This document shows, one piece after another, positions 7,276 through 15,707 of a stretch of 64,000 nucleotides of DNA. The stretch's first letter is position 1. Each line of letters opens with the position of its first letter. Under the pieces are notes generated by a model. That model ran no database searches and had not been told where the DNA came from. It saw only the letters and a list, made by a program, of their open reading frames with translations. The position numbers were made by a program, and so were the translations under genes. The DNA is taken from contig CALNXY010000015.1 in NCBI GenBank assembly GCA_942490705.1, positions 1 through 64,000 of the forward strand, read 5' to 3'. The DNA comes from JAGRCP01 sp942490705 (GTDB lineage Bacteria > Chloroflexota > Anaerolineae > Caldilineales > Caldilineaceae).

Positions 7276-9051
7276 GTGACCGCAACAGCCAAGACATCAA
7301 ATAAATCGCGGCCGATGCCGACGGCGCCCACCACATTGGAGCGCTGGTTTCCCATTGCGGTCTGGCTGCCCAAATACAAATGGGGCAAGTATCTGACCGC
7401 CGACCTCATTGCCGCCATCAGCGTGGCTGCGCTGCTCATTCCTGAATCCATGGGTTACGCCACAGTTGCCGGCCTGCCCGTACAGATCGGCCTCTACCTG
7501 GCCCCGCTGGCCCTCATCGGCTATGCCATGTTTGGCGGTTCGAAGGTGCTGGTCTTTGCCGCCGCGGGGTCGGTGGCGGCCATCACGGCCAGCATCATTG
7601 GCCAACTGGCTGGGGGCGACCAGGGCACGGCCGTGACCATGGCCGCGGCCCTGGCGCTGACAACCGGCACGGTCTTCATCGTCGCCGGACTGCTGCGCAT
7701 GGGCTGGATCACCAACTTTATGTCAAATGCCGTCATGGACGGCTTTATCTTTGGCATGGCGATCCAGATCATCGTCGGGCAGCTTGGTAAGCTGGTCGGC
7801 GTCAGCCTCACGGGGGGCAACACCTTCGCCAAGTTCTGGTCGTGGATCAGCCAGATTGGGAGCTGGGGCCTCACTGCGGCCGCAATTGGCGTGGGTTCGC
7901 TGCTGCTGATCTTCGCGATTCAGAAATTCATCCCAAAACTGCCCGCCGCGTTGACCGCGGTCGTGCTGACCTCGGCCATTGTGGCATTCTTCAGCCCCGA
8001 CATCGATCTGGTGGCCCAGATCCCACAGGGCCTTCCCTCGTTTGGCATCCCCAGCGGACTTGAGGCTTCCGACTGGCTTACGCTGCTTGCCGGCGGTGCG
8101 ATTGTCGCCCTGATCGCCTTCTCCGAAGGATGGGGCGCGTCGGCCAAAATTTCGCAGACGACCCACGATCAGTTGAACAGCAACCAGGAGTTCATTGCCT
8201 ACGGCGTGGGCAACATCGGCGCCGGTCTGTTGGGCGGCATGGGCGCCACTGGCAGCCTCTCCAAATCCTCAGCAGCGTTGGCTGCCGGCGCCAAGACGCA
8301 GATGTCCAACATCTTTCTGGCCGGCTTTGTCCTGCTCACCCTGGCCTTCCTGGCGCCTCTCTTTCAATGGTTGCCCGAAGCCGTGTTGGCCGCTATTGTC
8401 ATCAACGCCATGTGGGGATCGGCAAATCCCAGGAAGCTGGAGAAGCTTTGGCGTATCGATAGAGTTGACTTTGCGCTTGGATCCATCACTGCGCTGGTGG
8501 TGTTGGCCATGGACCTGCTGCCCGCCATGATCGTTGGCATTGTCCTATCCATTTTGTACATGATCTACCGCATTAGCTTTCCCGGGCGGGCCGAGCTTGG
8601 TCAGGAGGCCGACACGGGCGACTTCGAAGCGATCTCTTGGGAATATGGACGACGTCATGGCACCACCCACACCGACGCAAAGGCGAGCCCCGGTGTCACC
8701 GTCTACCGGTTGGCGGCGCCACTCATCTTTTGCAACGCCGAGGCGTTCCAGCAGAGCGGCCGCGAGCTACTCATCAAGGCCGGCAAGACCGGTACCCTGC
8801 CCGCTGCGTTGGTGATCGATTGCGAGGAAATCCTCTTCGTTGACGAAACGGGCGCCGACGCCATGATCGGGTTGCACGGCTATGCCAAGCGCTACGGCGT
8901 GGGCATGAAGCTGGCCCGGGTCCACTCCGGTACGCACAAGTTGCTGGACCTGGCAGGCGTGTTGGATGTCGTCGGCGAAGAGAACGTCTACGACACGATT
9001 CGGCACGCCGTCGCCGCGGCTGAAACCAAGCCAGAGCCTACTGACCGGTAG
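7276..9051 (+). CDS. SulP-family anion transporter with STAS domain
   Basis: A 591-residue inner-membrane carrier of the SulP (SLC26) family. Members move sulfate, bicarbonate or other anions. The GTG start at 7276 follows AAAGGAG. The N-terminal signature LLIPESMGYATVAGLP is present, followed by about ten to twelve hydrophobic segments. From about residue 465 there is a cytoplasmic STAS domain containing LVIDCEEILFVDETGADAM. The substrate cannot be read from sequence. It opens a run of same-strand membrane genes ending at 17434. A second SulP (37431-39233) with a different STAS domain lies elsewhere in the window. Confidence 0.92.
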   Translation: MTATAKTSNKSRPMPTAPTTLERWFPIAVWLPKYKWGKYLTADLIAAISVAALLIPESMGYATVAGLPVQIGLYLAPLALIGYAMFGGSKVLVFAAAGSVAAITASIIGQLAGGDQGTAVTMAAALALTTGTVFIVAGLLRMGWITNFMSNAVMDGFIFGMAIQIIVGQLGKLVGVSLTGGNTFAKFWSWISQIGSWGLTAAAIGVGSLLLIFAIQKFIPKLPAALTAVVLTSAIVAFFSPDIDLVAQIPQGLPSFGIPSGLEASDWLTLLAGGAIVALIAFSEGWGASAKISQTTHDQLNSNQEFIAYGVGNIGAGLLGGMGATGSLSKSSAALAAGAKTQMSNIFLAGFVLLTLAFLAPLFQWLPEAVLAAIVINAMWGSANPRKLEKLWRIDRVDFALGSITALVVLAMDLLPAMIVGIVLSILYMIYRISFPGRAELGQEADTGDFEAISWEYGRRHGTTHTDAKASPGVTVYRLAAPLIFCNAEAFQQSGRELLIKAGKTGTLPAALVIDCEEILFVDETGADAMIGLHGYAKRYGVGMKLARVHSGTHKLLDLAGVLDVVGEENVYDTIRHAVAAAETKPEPTDR

Positions 9052-9136
9052 CGATCACGTCCAAGGCAATCGCTGCATCAGAGCCGCATGAAGCGGCTTC
9101 ATGCCACAAAATAGTCATCACTTCTCCTCAGTTTGG

Positions 9137-9168
9137 GTACGACAGCTATACAGAGTGTTCGGTATAGT
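9137..9168 (+). promoter_or_regulatory. Candidate promoter GTACGACA-N18-TATAGT
   Basis: GTACGACA (9137-9144) is followed after exactly 18 bases by TATAGT (9163-9168), 51 bases before the gene at 9220. The same pairing recurs at 30767-30798, and a variant at 11385-11416, each before a small gene of unknown function. Confidence 0.5.
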
Positions 9169-9219
9169 AAGGTAGCGAGTAGTTCAGAAAATGGAAAGAC
9201 ATTCAAAGGAGAGAGTCCT

Positions 9220-9642
9220 GTGGCAAAGATCAGTCCTTATATTTCCGAAGGTCTACAGGTCGGCCAACCGGCAGAGTTGAAGATTCACACCTTTCGCTGG
9301 CGTACCGTCGGAAGCGGCAAGATCATGGCGCTGTCAGACTATGAGCTTGAGCTTGACGGGCGCGTGGAGTTGAACGTGTACAAGGGAGATTTAAAGATAC
9401 ACCTTGCGCTCCTCGACCAAGACGCTGCCGCAACCACTGGACCCTGCAAAATAGAGGCCAACGCGCTTGTGGACGAGGCGGCAACATACAGCACCGATGG
9501 CGAAGATCTGACGATCACCGCCAATCTAGATGGACAAGATGTGAAGGTTGTGGTGTCGCGGTCGGGAAACAAGAATATGACGGAGTGCAAAGTCTCCAGC
9601 CCGATTCACCTGACAGCCTATGTGGGTCCAGGCGCATCATAA
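9220..9642 (+). CDS. Small protein of unknown function
   Basis: A 140-residue soluble-looking protein that is not recognised. The GTG at 9220 is preferred because AAAGGAGAG sits directly upstream. The open frame continues back to 9133, but that part lacks a ribosome binding site and runs through the candidate promoter. The sequence alternates short polar and hydrophobic strands (YELELDGRVELNVYKGDLKI, DLTITANLDGQDVKVVVS), suggesting a beta-sandwich-like fold. No signal peptide or transmembrane helix is seen. It lies between the SulP gene and a membrane protein gene, with its own likely promoter. Confidence 0.75.
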   Translation: MAKISPYISEGLQVGQPAELKIHTFRWRTVGSGKIMALSDYELELDGRVELNVYKGDLKIHLALLDQDAAATTGPCKIEANALVDEAATYSTDGEDLTITANLDGQDVKVVVSRSGNKNMTECKVSSPIHLTAYVGPGAS

Positions 9643-9707
9643 GCAGGCTACGGCCCGGGTGATAGCTGGTCCGAAAGCCTTTCGCACAAAAAGTGAGGTC
9701 TGAAATC

Positions 9708-10457
9708 GTGGCTACCGACACAACCATTGATGCAACCACCGGCACAGCACCAACGCTCACACGGCCACGCTTGGTCACGCCGCGTGCGGCAGCCTTCGCC
9801 GGCATTATCTTCTCGCTACTCATGGGCGGCAGCGTGGTCTTGGTCTACACAACAATCCCCGCCAATCCCCCTTTCGATGCCCAGTGGCTAGCGCAAGACA
9901 CCCGGCGGGTCTCCCTCGCCGTCAATCTCCTACCCTTCGCCGGGATCGCTTTTCTTTGGTTTATGGGCGTAATTCGTTCACAACTCGGCGACTTGGAAGA
10001 CCAATTCTTCGCGACGGTCTTTCTGGGCAGTGGTCTGCTCTTCCTGGGCGCGATATTTGTCTGGATGTCCGTCATGGCATCGGTCCTGGCCAGCTACGCC
10101 GCGGCGCCGGAGAGCTGGGCCGACAGCAACTCATATATTTTCGGTCGCGCCATGATCAGAACAATGGGCGGCGTCGTGACGCTGCGCATGGCCGGCGTCT
10201 TTATGTTCTCGTCCGGCACGATCTGGTCACGCACAAAAATCATGCCGGCGTGGATCGTTTGGCTCACTTTTGGTCTTGCTGTGCTACTACTGGTTGGCGG
10301 ACCGTCGTTGCGCTGGCTGCGCTTGGGCTTTCCAATCTGGGTCTTTGTCATCAGCCTCGTTCTGCTGCGTTTCGGAAACCGTCCGCTGATCCCTGCCGGG
10401 AACGATGCAACTGCTTCCCGCGATGACCCCTCAGATACAGACCTGGATCAGGAGTAG
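9708..10457 (+). CDS. Integral membrane protein of unknown function
   Basis: About 249 residues from a GTG at 9708, which has GAGG nine bases upstream; a GTG at 9693 is the alternative. After a Thr/Ala-rich cytoplasmic N-terminus of about 25 residues there are six hydrophobic stretches (for example AAAFAGIIFSLLMGGSVVLV, VFLGSGLLFLGAIFVWMSV and the last one ending ISLVLLRF), and the C-terminus is acidic (DDPSDTDLDQE). No known family was recognised. It sits 65 bases after the small gene at 9220. Confidence 0.8.
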   Translation: MATDTTIDATTGTAPTLTRPRLVTPRAAAFAGIIFSLLMGGSVVLVYTTIPANPPFDAQWLAQDTRRVSLAVNLLPFAGIAFLWFMGVIRSQLGDLEDQFFATVFLGSGLLFLGAIFVWMSVMASVLASYAAAPESWADSNSYIFGRAMIRTMGGVVTLRMAGVFMFSSGTIWSRTKIMPAWIVWLTFGLAVLLLVGGPSLRWLRLGFPIWVFVISLVLLRFGNRPLIPAGNDATASRDDPSDTDLDQE

Positions 10458-10515
10458 AGCCAAATCATGCTGACGAGGCCATCACCGCCACGCTCACTAC
10501 CTGAGCGCGCGCGTA

Positions 10516-10545
10516 TTGGGCTCCCCCATAGGCGGGCGATATAAT
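10516..10545 (+). promoter_or_regulatory. Candidate sigma-70-type promoter for the K+ channel gene
   Basis: TATAAT at 10540-10545 is a perfect -10 box. TTGGGC at 10516-10521 is a weak -35 at 18-base spacing. Transcription would start near 10552, giving a leader of about 75 bases before the gene at 10629. Confidence 0.5.
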
Positions 10546-10628
10546 GAATCTGACAAAGACGGGCCTGGGCGTAGCCTGCGTGAGCCGCCGTCAGTGTCGC
10601 TCGATCGGATCAGAAAAAGGGAAGTCTC

Positions 10629-11042
10629 ATGAAATTCACCACCGACTTTGTCAAAGCGTTTCTCATCCTCCTACGCGCTTTCGTCCCAATCTGGGGCAGC
10701 ATTGCTATCTTGATCACCCTGGCTGGTGTCGCCTTAGCGAGACTAGAGGGGCTCACGATTGGCGATGGGCTCTACTTCGCCTGGGTAACGGCAACCACCG
10801 TGGGCTATGGCGACATCTCACCGACGTCGGGAAGCGCCCAATTCCTGGCCATTTTAGTCGCCGTTCTGGGCATCCTGCTGACCGGCATCCTTGTATCAAT
10901 TGCCATCTCCGCGGCCAAACTATCGATCCAGAAGAATGGCTCGCTGGACTCTCTCTCGAAGACAACGCAACAACGGATCGCAGAGAATGAAGCAAAACGC
11001 GAACAGCTGAAGCAGGCCAGTCATACGGGTGATCACGAATAG
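10629..11042 (+). CDS. Two-helix potassium channel (ion_trans_2 family)
   Basis: A 137-residue membrane protein with the pore architecture TM1 - pore loop - TM2. TM1 is about residues 13-38. The selectivity filter is TVGYGD in the stretch ATTVGYGDISPTSG, and TM2 is AQFLAILVAVLGILLTGILV. The filter is that of K+-selective channels, and the size fits a minimal tetrameric KcsA-like subunit. The charged C-terminal tail (about 35 residues) looks helical and has no RCK/TrkA-N domain. It is preceded by a TATAAT promoter and AGGGAAG ribosome binding site and followed by a hairpin. Confidence 0.92.
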   Translation: MKFTTDFVKAFLILLRAFVPIWGSIAILITLAGVALARLEGLTIGDGLYFAWVTATTVGYGDISPTSGSAQFLAILVAVLGILLTGILVSIAISAAKLSIQKNGSLDSLSKTTQQRIAENEAKREQLKQASHTGDHE

Positions 11043-11088
11043 ACCTTGCACGACGCTAGTACACGGCGGCTGAAGTGAGCCCATGGTT

Positions 11089-11119
11089 CGTAGGTCCGGC
11101 TATCAGCCGGACGACTACG
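11089..11119 (+). terminator. Hairpin after the K+ channel gene
   Basis: CGTAGGTCCGGC (11089-11100) pairs with GCCGGAC-GA-CTACG (11106-11119) with a two-base bulge and a TATCA loop. It lies 46 bases after the channel stop codon. No T-run follows. Confidence 0.45.
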
Positions 11120-11384
11120 GGAACCTTTGGATCACTCTGATCGGCGAGGCTTGTCACGCTGGTAGCGTGACCTGCAATCCATCGGTCCACTTGCGCCGTC
11201 CTGTACTAGGAATCGTGGCAAGCGGTGAATCGACCCCAATCGTTCTCGCCCGTTGCCTGAAAGCGGCGGCCAATTCTCTACAGATTGCCGTGCCATCGCA
11301 CGGGAGCCCGCAACATGCGGCATTTGTGCTCCTCCCCTTGCCTTTGCCTCCCCATAATATAGTCAAGCTGCCTACTCAATTTAG

Positions 11385-11416
11385 GTAAGACAAGCGCTTA
11401 CGCCATCTGCTAGGAT
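11385..11416 (+). promoter_or_regulatory. Candidate promoter GTAAGACA-N18-TAGGAT
   Basis: GTAAGACA (11385-11392), 18 bases, then TAGGAT (11411-11416), 99 bases before the gene at 11516. It is a variant of the motif at 9137-9168 and 30767-30798. Confidence 0.4.
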
Positions 11417-11515
11417 TCAGGCGTGAAGAGCAACCTTGCATTGCTCGTCACGCCGGATGAGCAAAAAGGACTTATCCGGTGTCCGGATTAAGTTACTAAT
11501 TAGCCGGAGGCCATT

Positions 11516-11911
11516 GTGACAATTGCAGGCGCAGACGAACTAGACCCCAACGAATCCGAGTCAACTGAATCTACGGCGAACGACGACGAACAAGAGGCGT
11601 CAGATCTGCAAGAATCCGGGGATCTTTCTGTTTCAGACTCTACGACGAAGCCACGCACTGTCGCCTGGGTGTTGATCGCCGCTGGTGCGGTGATGGCAAT
11701 CGTCTTTGCCTTGCGCAGCCCGCGCAAGGGAATCATCTGGCTCCTCCCGTTGCTCATGCTGGGCGCCGGTCTGGCGATACTGTCGCAACAGCGCCGCGCG
11801 CAATTGAACGTGGTCGCCGGCCGCATCTTGACGGAAATGGATGGCATTGACCCGATTGGGCGGATCCAAGTGCTCGTTGCCGTGCTCCGGCAAGAGCTCC
11901 GAAACGGCTAG
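11516..11911 (+). CDS. Small acidic two-helix membrane protein, unknown function
   Basis: A 131-residue protein from GTG 11516 with CGGAGG upstream. The first 43 residues are strongly acidic and Ser/Thr/Glu/Asp-rich. Two hydrophobic helices follow (VAWVLIAAGAVMAIVFAL and GIIWLLPLLMLGAGLAIL) with a short basic turn between them (RSPRKG). The C-terminal 40 residues are amphipathic (NVVAGRILTEMDGIDPIGRI). No family recognised. It has its own candidate promoter and stands 60 bases before the next membrane gene. Confidence 0.78.
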   Translation: MTIAGADELDPNESESTESTANDDEQEASDLQESGDLSVSDSTTKPRTVAWVLIAAGAVMAIVFALRSPRKGIIWLLPLLMLGAGLAILSQQRRAQLNVVAGRILTEMDGIDPIGRIQVLVAVLRQELRNG

Positions 11912-11971
11912 ATTCGAGGGGCACGAAGGGCAGTTTCGACCTTCATTTTGGTAGAAAGGGCTACGGGGAGC

Positions 11972-12505
11972 ATGCAGTTAAACATCGACAAGGAGGCCCG
12001 TAAATTTATCGTGGCGACCGTGGGCGCTTCGGTTGCCGTGTGGGGGGTTGCCTTTGAAGTAGGGGTCTGGGGCGAGATTTTTTATGGCCGGCTCTTCAAC
12101 ATTTGGGTCATCTCGTTGGCGGTGCTCTTGGCCATCCTCTTCTTGCCGGAAGCCAAGGCGCCAGTGAACTGGGCCGGAAAACTCGCCCTTGCTTTCCCAA
12201 CGGTCTGGTTGATTTTGACATTCCTAAACGACCAAGTGCTGAATCTGAGCCAGGCGGCGTGGATCGGCTTCTTTGCCGGACTTGTCATTAGCGTTCTCTG
12301 TCTGCCCTATTTCATCTACGTTTTGCTGACGCTGCTCGATCAGGACGCGCTTTCGCTCGGGCGGAAGCTGATCATGCTGATGATGACGATTGTCCTGATT
12401 GTGGGCCTCGCGGGCTACACCATCGGCAAATACAATCGCTTCTTCATGACCTGCCACAATTTTGAAATCCATGGCGATTATGTGCCAGACAGCTGCGTTG
12501 AATAG
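11972..12505 (+). CDS. Integral membrane protein of unknown function
   Basis: A 177-residue protein from the ATG at 11972 (GGGGAG upstream); an upstream TTG at 11948 is the less likely start. Five hydrophobic segments are visible, including FIVATVGASVAVWGVAFEV, IWVISLAVLLAILFLP and KLIMLMMTIVLIVGLAGYTI. The C-terminal extracellular-looking tail contains two cysteines (FMTCHNFEIHGDYVPDSCVE) that could form a disulfide. Not recognised as a known family. Confidence 0.8.
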   Translation: MQLNIDKEARKFIVATVGASVAVWGVAFEVGVWGEIFYGRLFNIWVISLAVLLAILFLPEAKAPVNWAGKLALAFPTVWLILTFLNDQVLNLSQAAWIGFFAGLVISVLCLPYFIYVLLTLLDQDALSLGRKLIMLMMTIVLIVGLAGYTIGKYNRFFMTCHNFEIHGDYVPDSCVE

Positions 12506-12506
12506 A

Positions 12507-12543
12507 GGCGCAAAGGGTGGCAGTAGCCACTGCCGGACGCGCC
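12507..12543 (+). terminator. Weak hairpin after the membrane gene
   Basis: GGCAGT-AGCC-ACTGCC (12519-12534) is enclosed by GGCGC/GCGCC (12507-12511 and 12539-12543), starting two bases after the stop codon at 12505. Confidence 0.35.
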
Positions 12544-12641
12544 GTATTCAAACATCCAGTTAGCCATGTCCGCTCCTCACCGCCGATAGCAAGATTGTTG
12601 CCACAGAACCTACACCGCACCTAACCGAGAAGGAGAGTCTC

Positions 12642-13655
12642 ATGGGTTTCATCAAGAACGTAGTTTCCGACAACAGATTTACCCCTGAAGATCTACCCAA
12701 GTTTGAGGCCAAGCTCTTCTTCGAAGGCGCCAAACGCCGCGTCGATATGGAACAATTTGTGGTCCTGCTCTTTCTTTCCACAGTTATCGCGACGTACGGC
12801 GTGATTGGTGACTCGACTGCCACAGTGATCGGCGCCATGATCATAGCACCATTGATGAAACCGATCATGGGCACCGCGGCCGGACTGGTCATGGGCGACA
12901 TGAATCGGGCGGGCAAGTCCTTCCTGGTGGTGGTGCTCGGTGTGGCCGGTGTCATCGCCGTGGCATGGCTCCTGACATTTGTGAACATTACGGCAGTGAT
13001 CGACTTTAACACGAATTCGCAGATTACCGGCCGCGTGTCGCCGCGCCTGATCGATCTCTATGCGGCGCTTGCCGCCGGCGCGGCCGGCGCCTTTGCCATG
13101 AGCCGGGATGATGTGGCCGATTCGTTGCCGGGCGTGGCGATCTCCATATCATTGGTCCCGCCTCTATGTGTGGTTGGCGTTGGCTTGGCCAATGGCGAAT
13201 GGGTCGACGCATTTGGCGCTATGCTCCTCTTCTTGACCAACTTCCTCTCGATTCTGTTGGCCGGCGGCGGCGTGTTGGGCCTGCTGGGATTGAGCGCTGC
13301 CGCAACCAAAGAGTTAGAGAGCGACAAGCGTCGCCGGGCTTTCTTCTTCGTGGCCCTGGGTATTTTTCTGGTCGCCATCCCGCTGAGCGCCACGTCAATA
13401 CGCGTCTATGAGGATGGCGCAACCGAACGCACGACCAAGCGTCTCGCCGATGTGTGGTTGGCAGAGACCAGCTACGTCGTCAGCGAGATCGATGCCAGCG
13501 GCGATCAGGTAAAACTCATCATTTATGGCTATGGCGACCGTCCGTTGCTGGCTGAATTAGGACCAGAAGTAGACGAAGTGCTGGCGCAAAAGATAAATAT
13601 GGAGTTGATCGTCGTCCCATCCGAACGAGAAATATATGGTGAACAAGCCGAATGA
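12642..13655 (+). CDS. DUF389 family membrane protein
   Basis: A 337-residue DUF389 protein. The family signature is the segment ATVIGAMIIAPLMKPIMG, followed by GLVMGD. Further hydrophobic helices are at about residues 88-110, 133-155, 163-185, 192-215 and 228-250. The C-terminal 75 residues are soluble. The start follows GAAGGAGAGTCTC. The family has no established biochemical function. It lies in the same-strand run with the K+ channel and PPK2, suggesting a role in ion or stress physiology, which is inference only. Confidence 0.9.
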   Translation: MGFIKNVVSDNRFTPEDLPKFEAKLFFEGAKRRVDMEQFVVLLFLSTVIATYGVIGDSTATVIGAMIIAPLMKPIMGTAAGLVMGDMNRAGKSFLVVVLGVAGVIAVAWLLTFVNITAVIDFNTNSQITGRVSPRLIDLYAALAAGAAGAFAMSRDDVADSLPGVAISISLVPPLCVVGVGLANGEWVDAFGAMLLFLTNFLSILLAGGGVLGLLGLSAAATKELESDKRRRAFFFVALGIFLVAIPLSATSIRVYEDGATERTTKRLADVWLAETSYVVSEIDASGDQVKLIIYGYGDRPLLAELGPEVDEVLAQKINMELIVVPSEREIYGEQAE

Positions 13656-13721
13656 TGATAGGCCAGGCTGGTCGTGAGTCTTCGCACCGTCAGAACGAGC
13701 AGACTTTCAGGAGAAATTCAG

Positions 13722-14585
13722 ATGAGTAAGCAGAAAAAGCATAAGAAGAGCAAGAAGGAAGCGAAGCGAGAAAGCTCCCCCCTGGTGTGGCAGGGCCGAG
13801 ACGCAAAAAAAATGAAGCGCAAAGCCTTTGAGAAAGAGCTGGCACGTCTTGAAATTGAGCTGGTTAAGCTCCAGGGCTGGATCAAGCAGGAGGGGCTGAA
13901 AGTCGCCGTTGTCTTCGAAGGGCGCGACTCGGCGGGCAAGGGCGGCGCCATCAAACGAATTACCTACCGGCTGAGCCCGCGCGTCGCACGCGTCGTAGCT
14001 CTGCAAGCGCCGACCGAAAAAGAGAAGTCGCAGTGGTATTTCCAGCGTTACGTACCACATCTGCCCTCCGCCGGCGAGATGGCTCTCTTCGATCGCAGCT
14101 GGTACAACCGGGCCGGCGTCGAGCGCGTGATGGGCTTCTGCACCGATGACCAACTGGCAGAATTCTACGCGACGGTGAACGGCTTCGAGCACGCACTTGT
14201 ACGCTCAGGCACGATCCTGCTCAAGTATTGGCTCGACATCGCTGACGAGACGCAGGAAGAACGTTTCACCCAGCGCATCCACGACCCGCGCAAGCGCTGG
14301 AAGTTGAGTCCCATGGACCTGGAGGCTCGTTCACGCTGGGTAGATTACTCGAAGGCGCGGGATGCCATGCTGGCCCAAAGCAGTTCGTCCCATGCCCCCT
14401 GGTACATTGTGGATGCAAACGTAAAGCGTCATGCGCGACTCAATATTATCTCCCACTTACTTAGCCAGATACCGTACGAGGACGTGACGCCCGAGCCGCT
14501 GGCATTGCCACCCCGGCAGAAGGCTGGCGGCTATCGTCCGCCTGACTTCTCGGACTATCACTTTGTGCCGTCGGTCTATCCGTAG
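13722..14585 (+). CDS. ppk2: Polyphosphate kinase 2 family protein
   Basis: A 287-residue PPK2. These enzymes transfer phosphate between polyphosphate and nucleotides. The start at 13722 follows AGGAGAAATTCAG; the frame back to 13674 lacks a site. After a very basic lysine-rich N-terminus come the Walker A-like motif EGRDSAGKGGAIKR, the conserved APTEKEKSQWYFQRY region and the Walker B/lid segment LFDRSWYNRAGVERVMGFC. Length and motifs fit the one-domain class. Direction (NDP versus NMP phosphorylation) cannot be told here. The gene lies far from the pst genes in the window but adds to its phosphate theme. Confidence 0.93.
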   Translation: MSKQKKHKKSKKEAKRESSPLVWQGRDAKKMKRKAFEKELARLEIELVKLQGWIKQEGLKVAVVFEGRDSAGKGGAIKRITYRLSPRVARVVALQAPTEKEKSQWYFQRYVPHLPSAGEMALFDRSWYNRAGVERVMGFCTDDQLAEFYATVNGFEHALVRSGTILLKYWLDIADETQEERFTQRIHDPRKRWKLSPMDLEARSRWVDYSKARDAMLAQSSSSHAPWYIVDANVKRHARLNIISHLLSQIPYEDVTPEPLALPPRQKAGGYRPPDFSDYHFVPSVYP

Positions 14586-14668
14586 ATCGTACAGGCGCTG
14601 CGTGCCGGCCAACAACCAAATTCAGAGACAAGCCCATACCTGGAGACGGCAGAACGAGGAGTGGAGAG

Positions 14669-14950
14669 ATGCATCAGCGATTGCTTGAGACAACTCAAAT
14701 TCAGCCAGGGCTGAACGAAGCAACCATCGATAGCGACGAACTAATCGATCAGGTCTGGCGAGATCTGTCTAGCGCAACATCCCGGGCAATCGTCGCGCAG
14801 ACGGTCAACAAGTTGCTTGTCAAATATGACGATGCAACCATCAGCCGGTTCGTCCCCGTACTCGTACGACGGGAAGCGTTTGAGCTACTGCGTTGGGCGA
14901 ATAAAATCGACAAGGCGCACCCACCGATCGAATCTGCAGCATTCGAGTGA
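14669..14950 (+). CDS. Small helical protein, unknown function
   Basis: A 93-residue protein predicted to be mostly helical, starting 24 bases after GGAG. The core (AIVAQTVNKLLVKYDDATIS then RFVPVLVRREAFELLR) loosely resembles the small three-helix dimerisation domain found on some actinobacterial phosphatase and arsenate-reductase proteins; this resemblance is weak. No signal or membrane segment. It lies between PPK2 and a phage-holin-4 type gene. Confidence 0.65.
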   Translation: MHQRLLETTQIQPGLNEATIDSDELIDQVWRDLSSATSRAIVAQTVNKLLVKYDDATISRFVPVLVRREAFELLRWANKIDKAHPPIESAAFE

Positions 14951-15026
14951 AGCTTGCGCCACCAGGTGCCTGCTCATCCAATAGGCTCCGGGCGACGGCA
15001 ATCAAGTCAGAAAGGACCGTACAATA

Positions 15027-15707
15027 GTGACTACTAATACGATGGCTACGCAATCAAATCCGTTTAAGCACTTCAGATGGCGTGCGATGCTCGTTCGCTT
15101 TCTGGTAAATGTGGTCACTGTTTTTTTGGTCGTAGTGCTGGTGCCCAAAGTCTATTTTGTCAATTTTTCGTTCTTGAACCTGTTGCTGATCGCTTTGGTA
15201 CTGGGCATTCTAAACGCAACGATCAAGCCCGTCATCCAATTCTTCACCCTGCCGTTTATCTTCATCTCTTACGGCCTCATCATTGTGCTGATCAACAGCT
15301 TCATGCTATGGCTCTTGTCCAGAATTTTTCCCGAAGTGCTGGCCGTTGACCGTGTCTTTTGGGCACTCATCGCCGGCGCGCTCTATGGGATCATCAGCTC
15401 TTTCTTAGAAAGTCTTTGCGGTCTCAACGAGCCAATCATCCCCGATGATAGGCCGGATGACATGGCGCTCCGCGAACGTGTTGATGCAGAGGCAACAGGG
15501 GGTACGAAGGCTTTCTTCGAGACCAAGGCAGCCGACACACAGGTCGCGGCAACCTTGACAGCAGCAGGGGCCGATGCAGAGGCTGCTACACCTGGTGTGG
15601 AATCAGTACCGGTCGAATATAGCAACCCCACAGATGCGGAAGGCGTGACAGAACTTGATGCCATCGGGCTGCAAGATCCGCCCGCCGAGGAGGACATGGA
15701 AGCATGA
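15027..15707 (+). CDS. Phage-holin-4 superfamily (YvlD-type) membrane protein
   Basis: A 226-residue protein from GTG 15027 (GAAAGGA upstream). The N-terminal half has four hydrophobic helices in the arrangement of the PF04020 family, including VNVVTVFLVVVLVPKVYFV, LLLIALVLGILNATIKPVI and LPFIFISYGLIIVLINSFML. The C-terminal 85 residues are acidic, Ala/Thr-rich and probably disordered, an unusual extension for this family, whose members are usually about 120 residues. Its stop overlaps the next gene by four bases (ATGA), so the two are likely translated together. Confidence 0.85.
   Translation: MTTNTMATQSNPFKHFRWRAMLVRFLVNVVTVFLVVVLVPKVYFVNFSFLNLLLIALVLGILNATIKPVIQFFTLPFIFISYGLIIVLINSFMLWLLSRIFPEVLAVDRVFWALIAGALYGIISSFLESLCGLNEPIIPDDRPDDMALRERVDAEATGGTKAFFETKAADTQVAATLTAAGADAEAATPGVESVPVEYSNPTDAEGVTELDAIGLQDPPAEEDMEA

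Larger units (their letters stand above)
11043..11515. other. Gene-free spacer with hairpin and candidate promoter
   Basis: These 473 bp hold a hairpin (11089-11119) just after the channel gene and the GTAAGACA-N18-TAGGAT promoter-like motif (11385-11416) before the next gene. The 101-codon open frame starting at 11083 begins inside the hairpin, has no ribosome binding site and has low-complexity content, so it is not called. Confidence 0.6.

Noticed and set aside
11083..11388. A 101-codon open frame after the K+ channel gene
   Set aside because: It begins inside a hairpin, lacks a ribosome binding site and shows low-complexity Pro/Leu sequence at the end.
13707..14192. A minus-strand open frame opposite the polyphosphate kinase
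   Set aside because: The plus-strand PPK2 motifs are unmistakable, and the reverse frame has no supporting signals.
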